Source of the DNA: Actinobacteria bacterium HGW-Actinobacteria-6
GTDB taxonomy: Bacteria > Actinomycetota > Coriobacteriia > Anaerosomatales > Anaerosomataceae
NCBI GenBank assembly: GCA_002841295.1
Contig: PHEU01000006.1
Coordinates: 1-64,000, forward strand
Direction of reading: 5' to 3'
Length of the DNA stretch: 64,000 nucleotides
Position 1 is the first letter of the stretch. Each line of letters opens with the position of its first letter. The position numbers and the translations under genes were made by a program. Positions 33,558 to 42,548 of this stretch are shown in pieces. The notes under the pieces are model-generated. The model was given only the letters and a program-made list of their open reading frames with translations. It had not been told where the DNA came from and ran no database searches.

Positions 33558-34667
33558 TCAGATCCGGCGGTACTTCTTCAGTGCCGCGATGTTGCCTACT
33601 ATGAACACTGCGATGAAGGCCCACAGCACGGCCAATTCCAGCGCTATGTCGCCGAACCCGGCTCCGCGGAGCATGACAGCACGCATCGCATCGGAGCCGT
33701 ACGTGATCGGGAAGAGCCTGCTGAGCAGCTGCATCCAGCCAGGGGTCTGCGATAGATCGAACATGCCCGAGAGCAGGATCTGCGGTATCACGATGATCTG
33801 CAGCAGCTGTATGACCTGGAACTCAGTGTTGGCGAACTCCGAGACGAGGATTCCCAGCGTGAGCGAGACCAGCGCCATGGAGAGTGCGATAAGCAGGACC
33901 AGCCAGAAGCTGCCGAAGTTGGGGAAGCCCACCCAGTAGATGCTCGCCCAAGCGACAGCGGCGCTTTGGACCAACGTGAACACGCCAAATCCGAGTACGT
34001 AGCCAGCAACCAGCTCCCGACGGTGTATCGGCGTTGCGAGCAGGCGCTCCAGTGTTCCGCCGGTGCGTTCGCGGACGAAGCTGATGCCGCTCGTGATGAA
34101 GACGAAGAAGAACACGAACACGCCGATGAACACGGGTCCGTAGAAGTCGAACGGCCTCATTTCTGCCGAGCCGTGCAGATACGCGATCTCTGGAGCCTGA
34201 GGCGCCTCGAACGTCGGCAGCGGTAGGTACTTGGTGACGTCGATTTCAATCCCGCCCGGCAGCTTGATCGGCTTGATGTCGAGCTTGACCGAGGCAAGCG
34301 CCTCTATCTGAGCCTGACCGACAGCCCTCACCACGCCGCCCGTGATGGCAGGATCCGAGCCCTCGACCCACACCTTGACTGTATCTCCGTCTTTGCTGAC
34401 GAACCCGTCCGCGTCGCCGACTGCCAGAAGGTCGAGCGCCTCGGCCTGGGTCGCGCTGCCCGTTCTGGCGCCGGCATCCTCAAGCGCCTGCGTGAAGTCC
34501 GACGCCATGCCATCGGTGAGGATGAGCGGCTCGTATGACGGGGAGCCGAAGATCACGTTGAGCAAGAACAGCGCGAGGATGGGTGCGACGATCATCATGA
34601 AGAGGGTGCGAGGGTCGTGCCTGAACTGCCGAAGGATCCTGAGAGCGACCGCCAGGGTGTTACGCAT
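33558..34667 (-). CDS. ABC-2 type exporter permease
   Basis: A 369-aa membrane protein with one N-terminal helix (about 25-42), a large extracytoplasmic loop of about 140 residues, then five helices including the ABC-2 signature SFVRERTGGTLERLLATPI. This is the layout of drug/polysaccharide exporters such as YhfP/DrrB relatives with an extended loop. ATG 34667 overlaps the ATPase gene stop by 8 bases. The substrate is not predictable. Confidence 0.85.
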   Translation of the reverse strand: MRNTLAVALRILRQFRHDPRTLFMMIVAPILALFLLNVIFGSPSYEPLILTDGMASDFTQALEDAGARTGSATQAEALDLLAVGDADGFVSKDGDTVKVWVEGSDPAITGGVVRAVGQAQIEALASVKLDIKPIKLPGGIEIDVTKYLPLPTFEAPQAPEIAYLHGSAEMRPFDFYGPVFIGVFVFFFVFITSGISFVRERTGGTLERLLATPIHRRELVAGYVLGFGVFTLVQSAAVAWASIYWVGFPNFGSFWLVLLIALSMALVSLTLGILVSEFANTEFQVIQLLQIIVIPQILLSGMFDLSQTPGWMQLLSRLFPITYGSDAMRAVMLRGAGFGDIALELAVLWAFIAVFIVGNIAALKKYRRI

Positions 34668-35403
34668 CGTGACCACCACCCTGGGTCATTTCCATCCGGG
34701 CGAAGTGGAGGAATGCCTCTTCCAGGGTTGACGCGCCTGCCTGCATCCTGAGGTTCTCGGGTGTGCCGATCGCGATGAATACGCCGTCGCGTATCATCGC
34801 CAGCCGGTCGCATCGCTCGGCCTCGTCCATGACGTGTGTGGTTACGATCAGCGTCTTGCCAGTCTCGGTCATCTGGCGAAACGACTCCCAGATGTCGACG
34901 CGGTGCAGCGGATCCAGGCCGATCGTGGGCTCGTCGAGAATGAGCAACTCGGGTTCGTGCAGTATCGCCGTGGCCAGCGACAGGCGCCTGCGCATGCCGC
35001 CCGAGTAGTCGCGGGCCAGCTTGCCTGGCTCAACTTGCAGGTGCGCCGTCTCGAGTGCCTTCTCGCCGGCCCGCTTGAGCGCGGGGCCGGAGAGTCCGTA
35101 CAGCGACCCGAAGAACTCGAGGTTCTCGGAGGCGGTGAGATCGGTGTAAAGCGCATCAGACTGGGCCATGTACCCCATGCGCCGCATGAGCTTGAGGGAA
35201 GGCATCGGCTCGCCAAATGCGTGGACCTCGCCAGAGACCGGTTCGGCCACTCCTGCAATCACGTTCACGAACGTCGTCTTGCCGGCACCGGATGGGCCGA
35301 GAAGCCCCAGTATCTCGCCGTGCTCGACGCCGAGTGAGACGCCGTGCAGCACTTCTTCATGTCCGAAACGTTGGACAATGTCTCGGGCACTGAGAATTGG
35401 CAT
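34660..35403 (-). CDS. ABC transporter ATP-binding protein
   Basis: A 247-aa ATPase with Walker A GPSGAGKTT, signature YSGGMRRRLS, Walker B LLILDEPTIGLDP and H-loop TTHVMDEAE. ATG 35403 follows AGGAG; the longer upstream frame has no site. It forms a two-gene exporter with the permease downstream and is divergent from the ornithine operon. Confidence 0.88.
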   Translation of the reverse strand: MPILSARDIVQRFGHEEVLHGVSLGVEHGEILGLLGPSGAGKTTFVNVIAGVAEPVSGEVHAFGEPMPSLKLMRRMGYMAQSDALYTDLTASENLEFFGSLYGLSGPALKRAGEKALETAHLQVEPGKLARDYSGGMRRRLSLATAILHEPELLILDEPTIGLDPLHRVDIWESFRQMTETGKTLIVTTHVMDEAERCDRLAMIRDGVFIAIGTPENLRMQAGASTLEEAFLHFARMEMTQGGGHDA

Positions 35404-35562
35404 GGTCGCTCCTGTGTCAGCCGCATAGGTCTTCAGCCAACATACGCCAAATCGGTGCCCCCATGAAGTGATTGCATCTCGCGCAGGCACCGTCTTCGCG
35501 CTATCTTGAAGTGCATAGGAATCCATTGCTTCTGTATCCGCACGTCACGATAAGGAGTTCTC

Positions 35563-36573
35563 ATGATCAAGGTCGCCGTCTGGGGTACGGGCATGATGGG
35601 ACAGGGTTTGCTCGGCTATATCCTGGACCGGCCCAAAGACATCGAACTCGTAGGTGTCATCGATAGGCACCCCGAGAAGCATGGTCGCACCGTCGGCGAG
35701 GTCACCGGTCGGGAGTGCGACATTCCCGTCACCGCCGATTCCGCAGCGGTCCTCGCGCTCAAGCCCGACGTCGTGTGCATTCTCACCGCGAGCAACCTGC
35801 ATCAGATAACCGACCAGGTCGAGGCCGCCCTCAAGGCCGAGGCAGACGTCATCTGCATCGCCGAGACCCTCGCGTACCCGTGGGCGACCGACCCCGCATG
35901 GGCCGAGCGGATCGACGCGCTCGCCCGCGAGCATGGCGTGAGCGTGCTTGGCACAGGCGTGAACCCCGGCTTCGTTCTCGACGCGCTGCCGATCCTGCTC
36001 TCCTCGGCGTGTCTGCACATCGAGCGCATCGAAGCTGCACGCATCAACGACCTCTCGCCGTTCGGGCCGACCGTTATGGAGAGCCAGGGCGTGGGTACCA
36101 CCGTTGAGCAGTTCAACGCGGGTATCGCCGACGGATCGATCGTGGGTCACATCGGCTTCCAAGAATCCGTCGGGCTCATCGCGTACGCCCTTGGCTGGGA
36201 GATCGACGAGGTCGTCGAGACCCGTGAGCCGATCGTATCAACGGTCGAGCGCGAGACCCCGCACGTGCACGTTGCTCCCGGTGACGTCGCGGGTTGCCGT
36301 CACATCGCCCGTGCATACAGCAAAGGCGAACTCAAGATCGAGCTCGTGCACCCGCAGCAGATCCACCCCGAGCTCGAAGGTATCGAGACCGGCGACTACA
36401 TCACGATCGTCGGGGAGCCGAATATCAGCTTCCACGATGGTCCCGAGATCCCGGGTGGCAAGGGAACCTACGCGAGCACCGGCAACTACATCCCGCTCAT
36501 CGGTGCGGCACCTGCGGGCATCGTGACCGTCGTCGACCTGCCGATCCCGCGTTTCTGGGCACCGACCGTCTAG
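35563..36573 (+). CDS. ord: 2,4-diaminopentanoate dehydrogenase
   Basis: A 336-aa NAD(P)-dependent enzyme with an N-terminal Rossmann fold (VAVWGTGMMGQGLLG) and a dihydrodipicolinate-reductase-like C-terminal half containing GTGVNPGFVLD. It oxidatively deaminates (2R,4S)-2,4-diaminopentanoate to 2-amino-4-oxopentanoate and ammonia. It is first in the order ord-ortA-ortB-oraS-oraE, the same as in Clostridium sticklandii. ATG follows AAGGAGTTCTC. Its reduced cofactor feeds the cell's fermentative or respiratory redox balance. Confidence 0.92.
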   Translation: MIKVAVWGTGMMGQGLLGYILDRPKDIELVGVIDRHPEKHGRTVGEVTGRECDIPVTADSAAVLALKPDVVCILTASNLHQITDQVEAALKAEADVICIAETLAYPWATDPAWAERIDALAREHGVSVLGTGVNPGFVLDALPILLSSACLHIERIEAARINDLSPFGPTVMESQGVGTTVEQFNAGIADGSIVGHIGFQESVGLIAYALGWEIDEVVETREPIVSTVERETPHVHVAPGDVAGCRHIARAYSKGELKIELVHPQQIHPELEGIETGDYITIVGEPNISFHDGPEIPGGKGTYASTGNYIPLIGAAPAGIVTVVDLPIPRFWAPTV

Positions 36574-36585
36574 GAGATTCGCATC

Positions 36586-36912
36586 ATGGCTGACATCACG
36601 CGCTGCAGCGTAGGCGACTGGGTGGAGGTCGAGCGAGTGTTGCTCGAGCCCGCCGACCGATCGACGAATCTGCCCGAGGAGACCGCTGCGCAGCCGCTGC
36701 GCATGTGGGTGAAGGGATTCGCCCGTTCGGCGGCATCACTCGGCGATGAGGTCACCGTCGAGACGATGACCGGTCGCTCAGTGACCGGGATGCTCACCGA
36801 CGTGAACCCCGGCTACATGCACACGTTCGGGCGTCCGACGCCCGAGCTCACGCACGTTGGCCGAGACCTGCGCGATCGCGTTGCCGCATACCGCGCGAAG
36901 GCGGGTGAGTAA
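36586..36912 (+). CDS. ortA: 2-amino-4-oxopentanoate thiolase, subunit OrtA
   Basis: A 108-aa protein with the OrtA-type core VLLEPADRSTNLPEETAAQP, a short segment in which Glu and Asn are family-conserved, and a GYMHTFGRP motif in the second half. With OrtB it performs CoA-dependent thiolysis of 2-amino-4-oxopentanoate to alanine and acetyl-CoA. ATG is 12 bases after ord. Confidence 0.9.
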   Translation: MADITRCSVGDWVEVERVLLEPADRSTNLPEETAAQPLRMWVKGFARSAASLGDEVTVETMTGRSVTGMLTDVNPGYMHTFGRPTPELTHVGRDLRDRVAAYRAKAGE

Positions 36913-36913
36913 C

Positions 36914-38323
36914 GTGGCCGGAAAGACCGAAGCGATCATGGCCCGCAAGGGCGAGATCATGAAGCGTGCGCTCGGTATGGATTACTCGCAGTTCGAGCGC
37001 AGTCCCGTCGCCTTCGATTACGAAGGCATGATGTCCGCGCACGGCTACTCTATCGACGACATTGTCGCCATTCAGCGCGCAGGCGGCGTGGGGCGTACAC
37101 CGCTTCTTGAGCTACGTAACCTCACCGACCTCGTTCGGTCGTACAGCGAGCCCGGCCACGGCGCACGCATCTTCGTGAAGGACGAGGCCGCCAACATGGC
37201 CGGCTCCTTCAAGGACCGCCGCGCGAGCGTGAGCATTCACGTCGCCAAGGAGAAGGGGTATGCGGGCGTCATTGCCGCAACCTCCGGCAACTACGGTGCG
37301 GCCGTCTCAAGTCAGGCGGCGCGCGCGGCCCTCAACTGCATCATCGTGCAGGAGGCGTTCGACTCTCGGCATGTGGGCCAGCCCGAGATCATCGAGAAGT
37401 CGCGCATCTGCGAAGCGTTCGGCGCCGAGGTCATCCAGCTCACCGTAGGTCCCGAGCTCTTCAGCCACATGTTGGAGCTCCTCGACGAGACCGGCTACCT
37501 GGCGGCCTCGCTCTACTCGGCGTTCGGGGTGTCGGGCATCGAGACGCTCGGCTACGAGCTTGCCGAGGAGATGACGGCCGTCACGGGCGCACCTCCAACG
37601 CACGTTGTCGTCACGCATGCCGGCGGCGGCAACACCACCGGAACCGCGCGCGGCCTCAAGCGCGCCGGCGCGAAGACCGAGATCGTGAGCGCCAGCGTCG
37701 ACCTCTCGGGGTTGCATATGGCCAGTGACTCGGACTTCAACCGCAAGAGCTTCACAACGGGTCACACGGGCTTTGGCGTGCCGTTCGCGACGTGGCCCGA
37801 CCGCGCCGACGTGCCGCGCAACGCTGCGCGTGCGCTGCGCTATATGGATCGTTACCTCACCGTGAGTCAGGGCGAGGTCTTCTACGTGACCGAAGCGATG
37901 GCCAAGCTCGAAGGACTCGAGCGCGGCCCGTCCGGCAACACCGCGATGGCAGCCGCTATGTCGCTCGCGCGCGACTTGCCTGTGGACGCCACCGTCGTGG
38001 TGCAGGAGACCGAGTACACCGGTGCCGGCAAGCACCACTGGGCGCAGCTCAACTTCGCGCGTGAGAACGGCGTCGAGGTGCGTGCTGGCGATCCGACCGA
38101 GAACGTTCCGGGCAAGAGCATCATCATCCCCGAGCGGCCCGAGCAGATCCGCGCGAAGGAGATGGACCTCGCCCGTATGCGGAAGAGCTACGTCCGCAAC
38201 GCGCTATCACATGCGCCCGAGGGATACGCGCCCACGAGCGATGACGTCGCGTTCCTGGCCGAGGACACAAACAGCAATCCGGCGACGGTCGAGGAGATCA
38301 TCGCTGCACTCAAGGAGGCGTAG
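36914..38323 (+). CDS. ortB: 2-amino-4-oxopentanoate thiolase, PLP subunit OrtB
   Basis: A 469-aa fold-type II PLP enzyme resembling threonine synthase. The PLP lysine is in NMAGSFKDRRASVS (near residue 99), and the phosphate-binding glycine loop HAGGGNTTGTARG lies near 236. OrtB is much longer than a typical dehydratase and is only found with OrtA. The GTG at 36914 (1 base after ortA) is favoured; an ATG at 36938 is an alternative. The upstream-extended frame is spurious. The product acetyl-CoA allows ATP formation. Confidence 0.9.
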   Translation: MAGKTEAIMARKGEIMKRALGMDYSQFERSPVAFDYEGMMSAHGYSIDDIVAIQRAGGVGRTPLLELRNLTDLVRSYSEPGHGARIFVKDEAANMAGSFKDRRASVSIHVAKEKGYAGVIAATSGNYGAAVSSQAARAALNCIIVQEAFDSRHVGQPEIIEKSRICEAFGAEVIQLTVGPELFSHMLELLDETGYLAASLYSAFGVSGIETLGYELAEEMTAVTGAPPTHVVVTHAGGGNTTGTARGLKRAGAKTEIVSASVDLSGLHMASDSDFNRKSFTTGHTGFGVPFATWPDRADVPRNAARALRYMDRYLTVSQGEVFYVTEAMAKLEGLERGPSGNTAMAAAMSLARDLPVDATVVVQETEYTGAGKHHWAQLNFARENGVEVRAGDPTENVPGKSIIIPERPEQIRAKEMDLARMRKSYVRNALSHAPEGYAPTSDDVAFLAEDTNSNPATVEEIIAALKEA

Positions 38324-38686
38324 ATGGTTCGTCCCGATACGTTCCACGAGGTCCGCGAGCACCTGGCGGGTCTCTCGGATACCGAGCTCGAAGCCCGCTT
38401 TTGGGAGCTGTCTAATGACGTCGTGAAGCCGCTTATCGACTTGGCGCGTACGCACACCTCGCCGTCGATCGAGCGCAGCGTTCTCATGCGCATGGGTATC
38501 GACTCGCGCACCTGCATGGCCGTCGTATCCGAGTGCGAAACGCGCGGGTATCTCGGGCATGGAGCGGGACACGTCGTCTATCTTTGCATGCAGGCGTGGA
38601 GCTGCGACGCGCCTGCCGCAGCCGCCCGGCTTGCCGCCGGTGAGGGCTGGGAAATCCCTGCCGAGAAGTTCGGGGGCGCGCGATGA
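38324..38686 (+). CDS. oraS: D-ornithine 4,5-aminomutase, S subunit
   Basis: A 120-aa small subunit recognised by LSDTELEARFWELSNDVVKPL and RSVLMRMGIDS. It binds OraE and completes the active site of the B12/PLP mutase. ATG directly abuts the ortB stop, and its own stop overlaps oraE (ATGA). Confidence 0.92.
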   Translation: MVRPDTFHEVREHLAGLSDTELEARFWELSNDVVKPLIDLARTHTSPSIERSVLMRMGIDSRTCMAVVSECETRGYLGHGAGHVVYLCMQAWSCDAPAAAARLAAGEGWEIPAEKFGGAR

Positions 38687-40893
38687 GCGACATGCTGCCG
38701 CCTCTCGACCCGTGCACGAAGATCGACATCCAGTCGCTGCTCGATGGCCTGGCGGATTACCGCCCGCGCCGCCACGGCTGGACCTGGCGCAAGGCCGTTC
38801 CCGCCCAGAAGATGTACGAGTTCACCTACCACGAGACCTCCGAGCTGCTCAAGCAGAGCGTTCCGCTGCCGGCCGCGCACTACTTCGACAACATCGACCC
38901 GCAGCCTGATTGTGTGGTCACGACCGAGATCGCCTCGGGCAGGCCTGAAGACGACATCCGCCGCATGCGCATGGCCGCCTGGCACGGCGCCGATCACATC
39001 ATGGTCATTCGCACCGCCGGACAGAGCCACATCGACGGTCTCCTGGAAGGCACGCCCGAAGGCGTCGGCGGTATCGCCGTCACCCGCAAGCAGTGCCGCC
39101 TCACTCGCCGCGCACTCGATCTCATCGAGGATGAGGTCGGTCGCCCGATCAACTACCACAGCTACGTGAGCGGCGTCGCTGGTCCCGAGATCGCCGTGAT
39201 GTTCGCCGAGGAAGGCGTTAACGGCGCGCATCAGGATCCGCAGTACAACGTGCTCTACCGCAACATCAACATGTACCGCAGTTTCGTGGACGCCGCCGTC
39301 GCCAAGCGCGTTATGGCGCGCTCCGGCATTCTGCAGATCGACGGCGCTCACAACGCGAACGCCACGGCGGTTCGCGCGTGGAAGGTCATGCCTGAGTTGC
39401 TCGTCCAGCACGCCATCAACTGCGCCTACTCGGTGGCGGTCGGTATGCCCAAGGAGCAGATCGCGCTCTCGACCGTGCCGCCGGACGCCGCACCCGCGCC
39501 GTGCATGCGCATGGATATGCCGTACGCGATCGCGCTGCGCGACCTCTTCGGCGAGTACAAGATGCGCGCCCAGCAGAACACCCGCTACATGGAGGCCGAT
39601 AGCCGAGAAGCCACGGTCAGCCACGTACTCAACCTTGTGATATCGCGGCTTACCTCGGCGGATATCCAGTCCACGATCACGCCCGACGAGGGTCGCAACG
39701 TGCCGTGGCATTACAACAACATCGCCGCCGTGAACACGGCGAAGCAGTCGATGGTTGGCATGGATGGCCTGCGCGAGATCGTGAAGATCGACCGCGAGAA
39801 CCCGGAGCTCAAGACACGCGTACGTGAGCTCAAGGAGCGCGCAGTGCTCTTCCTGGAGGCGATGATCGCCGACGGCGGCTACTTCGCCGGGGTTGAAGAC
39901 GCGTACTTCGTCGACAGCGGTGAGTACCCGGAGACGAACGACGACGGTATCGCCCGTAGCTCCGATGGCGGGGTTGCCGAGGGAACCATCGTGCCGCGCG
40001 CCGACGACTACATGGCACCGGTGTGCGACCACTTCGGAGACAACCACCTGCCCGAGGGCCTCGAGCATCCGTGCGATCTCATCGGCGGCTGCACGATGTG
40101 CGACGACAGCAAGGTCCCGTTCACCGATGAACTCGATCCTGAGGACAACGTGAACGCGCGTCTTGCCGCCACCGCCGAGATGCGCGTGCATGGCCTTATC
40201 AAGCCGGAGGTCGAGTGGGCTGGCGACGGCATCGTGGCCGTCACGATGTTCCTGCCGGTCTCGGACCGCATCGCGGAGGCTGCCGCGCTTGAGCTCGGCC
40301 GCTCGATGAACCTCACGGATTGCGAGGTCATCAACAAGCAGGTAATGCACCCCGCCGAGGGAACACTGATCGAGCTCAAAGGTCGCTTGGATATCGCAAT
40401 CGACCCGAAGACACTCACGATTCCGGAGATCCCTGAGGTCCTCACCGACGAGGAGATTCGCGACTTCGTGCACGAGCGCGGCCTCAAGGCGGTCGCCGCG
40501 ACCGTTGGCCAGGACGAGCACTCGGTCGGCATGCGCGAGATTATCGACATCAAGCACGGCGGGCTGGAGAAGTGGGGTCTCGACGTGACCTACCTCGGCA
40601 CGAGTGTGCCGGTGGAGAAGGTCCTCGACGCAGCCATCGAGCACGCAGCTAGCATCGTCCTCATCTCGACGATCATCACGCACGGCGATATGCACCGGCG
40701 CAACATGGAGAAGCTTGCCGATCTCGCTGCCGAGAAGGGCGTGCGCGACAAGCTCATCCTCATCGCCGGCGGCACGCAGGTGACCGACGAGCTCGCCTGC
40801 GGCTGGGGCATGGACGCCGGCTTTGGCCGCAAGACGCACGGCATCGACGTGGCGAGCTTTGTCGTGAAGACGATGCGCGAGCGGGGGATGTAG
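38683..40893 (+). CDS. oraE: D-ornithine 4,5-aminomutase, E subunit (B12 and PLP)
   Basis: A 736-aa catalytic subunit that shifts the terminal amino group of D-ornithine to C4, giving 2,4-diaminopentanoate. A TIM-barrel part fills the first 500 residues. The Rossmann B12 domain follows from about 600 with the base-off motif DEHSVG (DxHxxG), the LGTSVP and IAGGTQVTDE loops. It needs adenosylcobalamin and PLP and, in the characterised enzyme, suffers suicide inactivation; glmL at 53.7 kb is the usual companion. The end faces a convergent degenerate-Fic gene 24 bases away. Confidence 0.95.
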   Translation: MSDMLPPLDPCTKIDIQSLLDGLADYRPRRHGWTWRKAVPAQKMYEFTYHETSELLKQSVPLPAAHYFDNIDPQPDCVVTTEIASGRPEDDIRRMRMAAWHGADHIMVIRTAGQSHIDGLLEGTPEGVGGIAVTRKQCRLTRRALDLIEDEVGRPINYHSYVSGVAGPEIAVMFAEEGVNGAHQDPQYNVLYRNINMYRSFVDAAVAKRVMARSGILQIDGAHNANATAVRAWKVMPELLVQHAINCAYSVAVGMPKEQIALSTVPPDAAPAPCMRMDMPYAIALRDLFGEYKMRAQQNTRYMEADSREATVSHVLNLVISRLTSADIQSTITPDEGRNVPWHYNNIAAVNTAKQSMVGMDGLREIVKIDRENPELKTRVRELKERAVLFLEAMIADGGYFAGVEDAYFVDSGEYPETNDDGIARSSDGGVAEGTIVPRADDYMAPVCDHFGDNHLPEGLEHPCDLIGGCTMCDDSKVPFTDELDPEDNVNARLAATAEMRVHGLIKPEVEWAGDGIVAVTMFLPVSDRIAEAAALELGRSMNLTDCEVINKQVMHPAEGTLIELKGRLDIAIDPKTLTIPEIPEVLTDEEIRDFVHERGLKAVAATVGQDEHSVGMREIIDIKHGGLEKWGLDVTYLGTSVPVEKVLDAAIEHAASIVLISTIITHGDMHRRNMEKLADLAAEKGVRDKLILIAGGTQVTDELACGWGMDAGFGRKTHGIDVASFVVKTMRERGM

Positions 40894-40916
40894 GGAGCCT
40901 CACGAGGCGCCTGGTC

Positions 40917-42221
40917 CTACTCTGGCAGGTGCAGCAGTGACTTAATGCCCGGGTCCGAGCGGAATACGAACGCCTTCCCGCGTTGCTCCTGCACGAGGTA
41001 GCCCATCTCGGCCAGGGTCATCAGGTCGGCCCGCGCCGTGGCGTACGCTATGTTGTGCTTCGTCTTGTGGTAACGGATCTGGAACTCGGCGTTCGGGTTT
41101 CGCAGAGCGCGTCCAACAATCGATCGCTGTCTGTGGTTGAGGAGCGTGTCCTCCTGCAGCGCTGCACGCACTTCCTGGTCGCGACGCAGACTGCGCTCGA
41201 TATGAGCACCCAGCTCCTGGACCGCCTGCAGCGTGAGCTGCGTCGCGATGGTCACGAACGGCGTGAGGTCGTATTCGTGGTAGCGCTCGACGCGGTGAAA
41301 CGTTGAGGATTCGGTGCATGACGGAATAGTGCGAACCCCTGACTCCCACTCAAGCGAGGTCTTCGAGATGGGCAACGCGGCGAGGACCGGAAGACCTGAC
41401 TTAAGCGCATAGAGTGCAAATGCGAGTCGCGCGACCGAACTGCTCGCTACTGGCAGCGGGCGGTAGCCTCGGAGTGACTCTCGGATGATGAGCGCCCTGA
41501 CGATGGCGTGGTCGAACCGATCTCCGGTGACTCCGTTTGCGTAGTCGCAAATCAACTCGATCTGTCGGTCAGCCAGTTCCGCCAGGAGGGTCTCGTCAAA
41601 GTCCTCCTGCCCGAAGCCATGCCGTCGTTCCGTGGTCTGGAGCTGTTCGACGTCTACTCCCTCAAGAACCCGTTCATGGAGTTCCATGAGGAGTTCACGC
41701 GAGAAGGGCCGGGTCGTGTACTCGTCCATGCGCGAAACAAGCGCGACGGTGTTCGAGATCAGGCGTTCGTTTGCGTTTTTGGGAGCCCGGTCGAAGCTCA
41801 GCATCTCGCGTGTCTTCTCCGGGGGGATCAAGAGACCGTCGAGTTGGACTGCGGCCACCGACTCGTCAATGCGGGAGCGGACTAGAAACTGCTGTCCGGA
41901 AGCCTCGGACACGGCTTTGTGCAGTGAGGATCCATGTCTGCACATACACTCGATGAGCGCGATGGACGCATTGATCTGCTGTGTGGGTGTGTACCAGTAC
42001 ACCCAGTCCTCGACATCCGGTATCGGGAAGTAGATCGCGCTCGCCCTGCGCAGGCCCATCAGCAGTTCCCACGCATCCATTGCGCTGATACCTTGCGGAA
42101 GGCGCATTCGCAAGAAGTCGTCCCATGACAGCGATTCGCGCGTGGAGCGGTGGAGAAGCACACCCAGCTGCTCGTCTTCGAGCATAGAGAACATCGCTTC
42201 CATGTTGGGTGTTTCGGTCAC
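40917..42221 (-). CDS. Degenerate Fic-fold protein with C-terminal winged helix, copy 1
   Basis: A 434-aa protein. The centre resembles a Fic domain (AVQLDGLLIPPEKTREML, then SRELLMELHERVLEG and IIRESLRGYRPLPVASSSVA), but the catalytic HPFxxGNGR is replaced by YRPLPVASSSV, so AMPylation is unlikely. The C-terminal 75 residues form a winged-helix-like domain (NHRQRSIVGRALRNP, ending GYLVQEQRGKAFVFR). It is homologous to the protein at the right edge of the window. GTG at 42221 has GAGGAG 5 bases upstream. It lies convergent to oraE and upstream of, and opposite to, the cytochrome b/AOR operon, so a transcription regulator of one or both is plausible. Confidence 0.7.
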   Translation of the reverse strand: MTETPNMEAMFSMLEDEQLGVLLHRSTRESLSWDDFLRMRLPQGISAMDAWELLMGLRRASAIYFPIPDVEDWVYWYTPTQQINASIALIECMCRHGSSLHKAVSEASGQQFLVRSRIDESVAAVQLDGLLIPPEKTREMLSFDRAPKNANERLISNTVALVSRMDEYTTRPFSRELLMELHERVLEGVDVEQLQTTERRHGFGQEDFDETLLAELADRQIELICDYANGVTGDRFDHAIVRALIIRESLRGYRPLPVASSSVARLAFALYALKSGLPVLAALPISKTSLEWESGVRTIPSCTESSTFHRVERYHEYDLTPFVTIATQLTLQAVQELGAHIERSLRRDQEVRAALQEDTLLNHRQRSIVGRALRNPNAEFQIRYHKTKHNIAYATARADLMTLAEMGYLVQEQRGKAFVFRSDPGIKSLLHLPE

Positions 42222-42548
42222 TAGGACTCCTCTGTGCGACTGTGGTTCTACCGTTCGTCATGTCTGTACAGGCGCCCTTGCGTGCACTCGTTGCCATAGA
42301 ACGGTTCGCAGTATCAATTACCATCATGCATTTCAGATGCATTGTACCAGGACTTCTTGGCTCTTCACCATCGACAGCTGGACCTTACAAACGGTTCTCA
42401 TCTAGTACATCACAGATAAACTATCAATACTTGAGAGATTGACATATTTGCGCGAGCGTCCGGAGAATGAACGAGGCCTCGCGTACCCCCACCCGGGTGT
42501 TCGCGCGGTCCGTGCCCGGCAGCACAGACAACGAATAGGGGTGAGGGT
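42222..42548. promoter_or_regulatory. AT-rich divergent regulatory region between the degenerate-Fic gene and the AOR operon
   Basis: About 330 bases with no gene and much lower GC than the flanks (42290-42440). Two ATGCAT palindromes are 11 bases apart (42326 and 42337), one helical turn, and could be a protein-binding site. A TTGACA occurs at about 42438 without a clear -10. The cytochrome b ribosome site (GGGGTGAGGGT) ends it. Confidence 0.45.

Noticed and set aside
36914-38323. Threonine synthase
   Set aside because: The PLP fold is similar, but the gene is coupled to ortA and sits in the ord-ort-ora order, which identifies OrtB.
38578-40839. 753-codon minus-strand frame opposite oraE
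   Set aside because: Mirror of a long high-GC gene; no motif, and oraE is certain on the plus strand.
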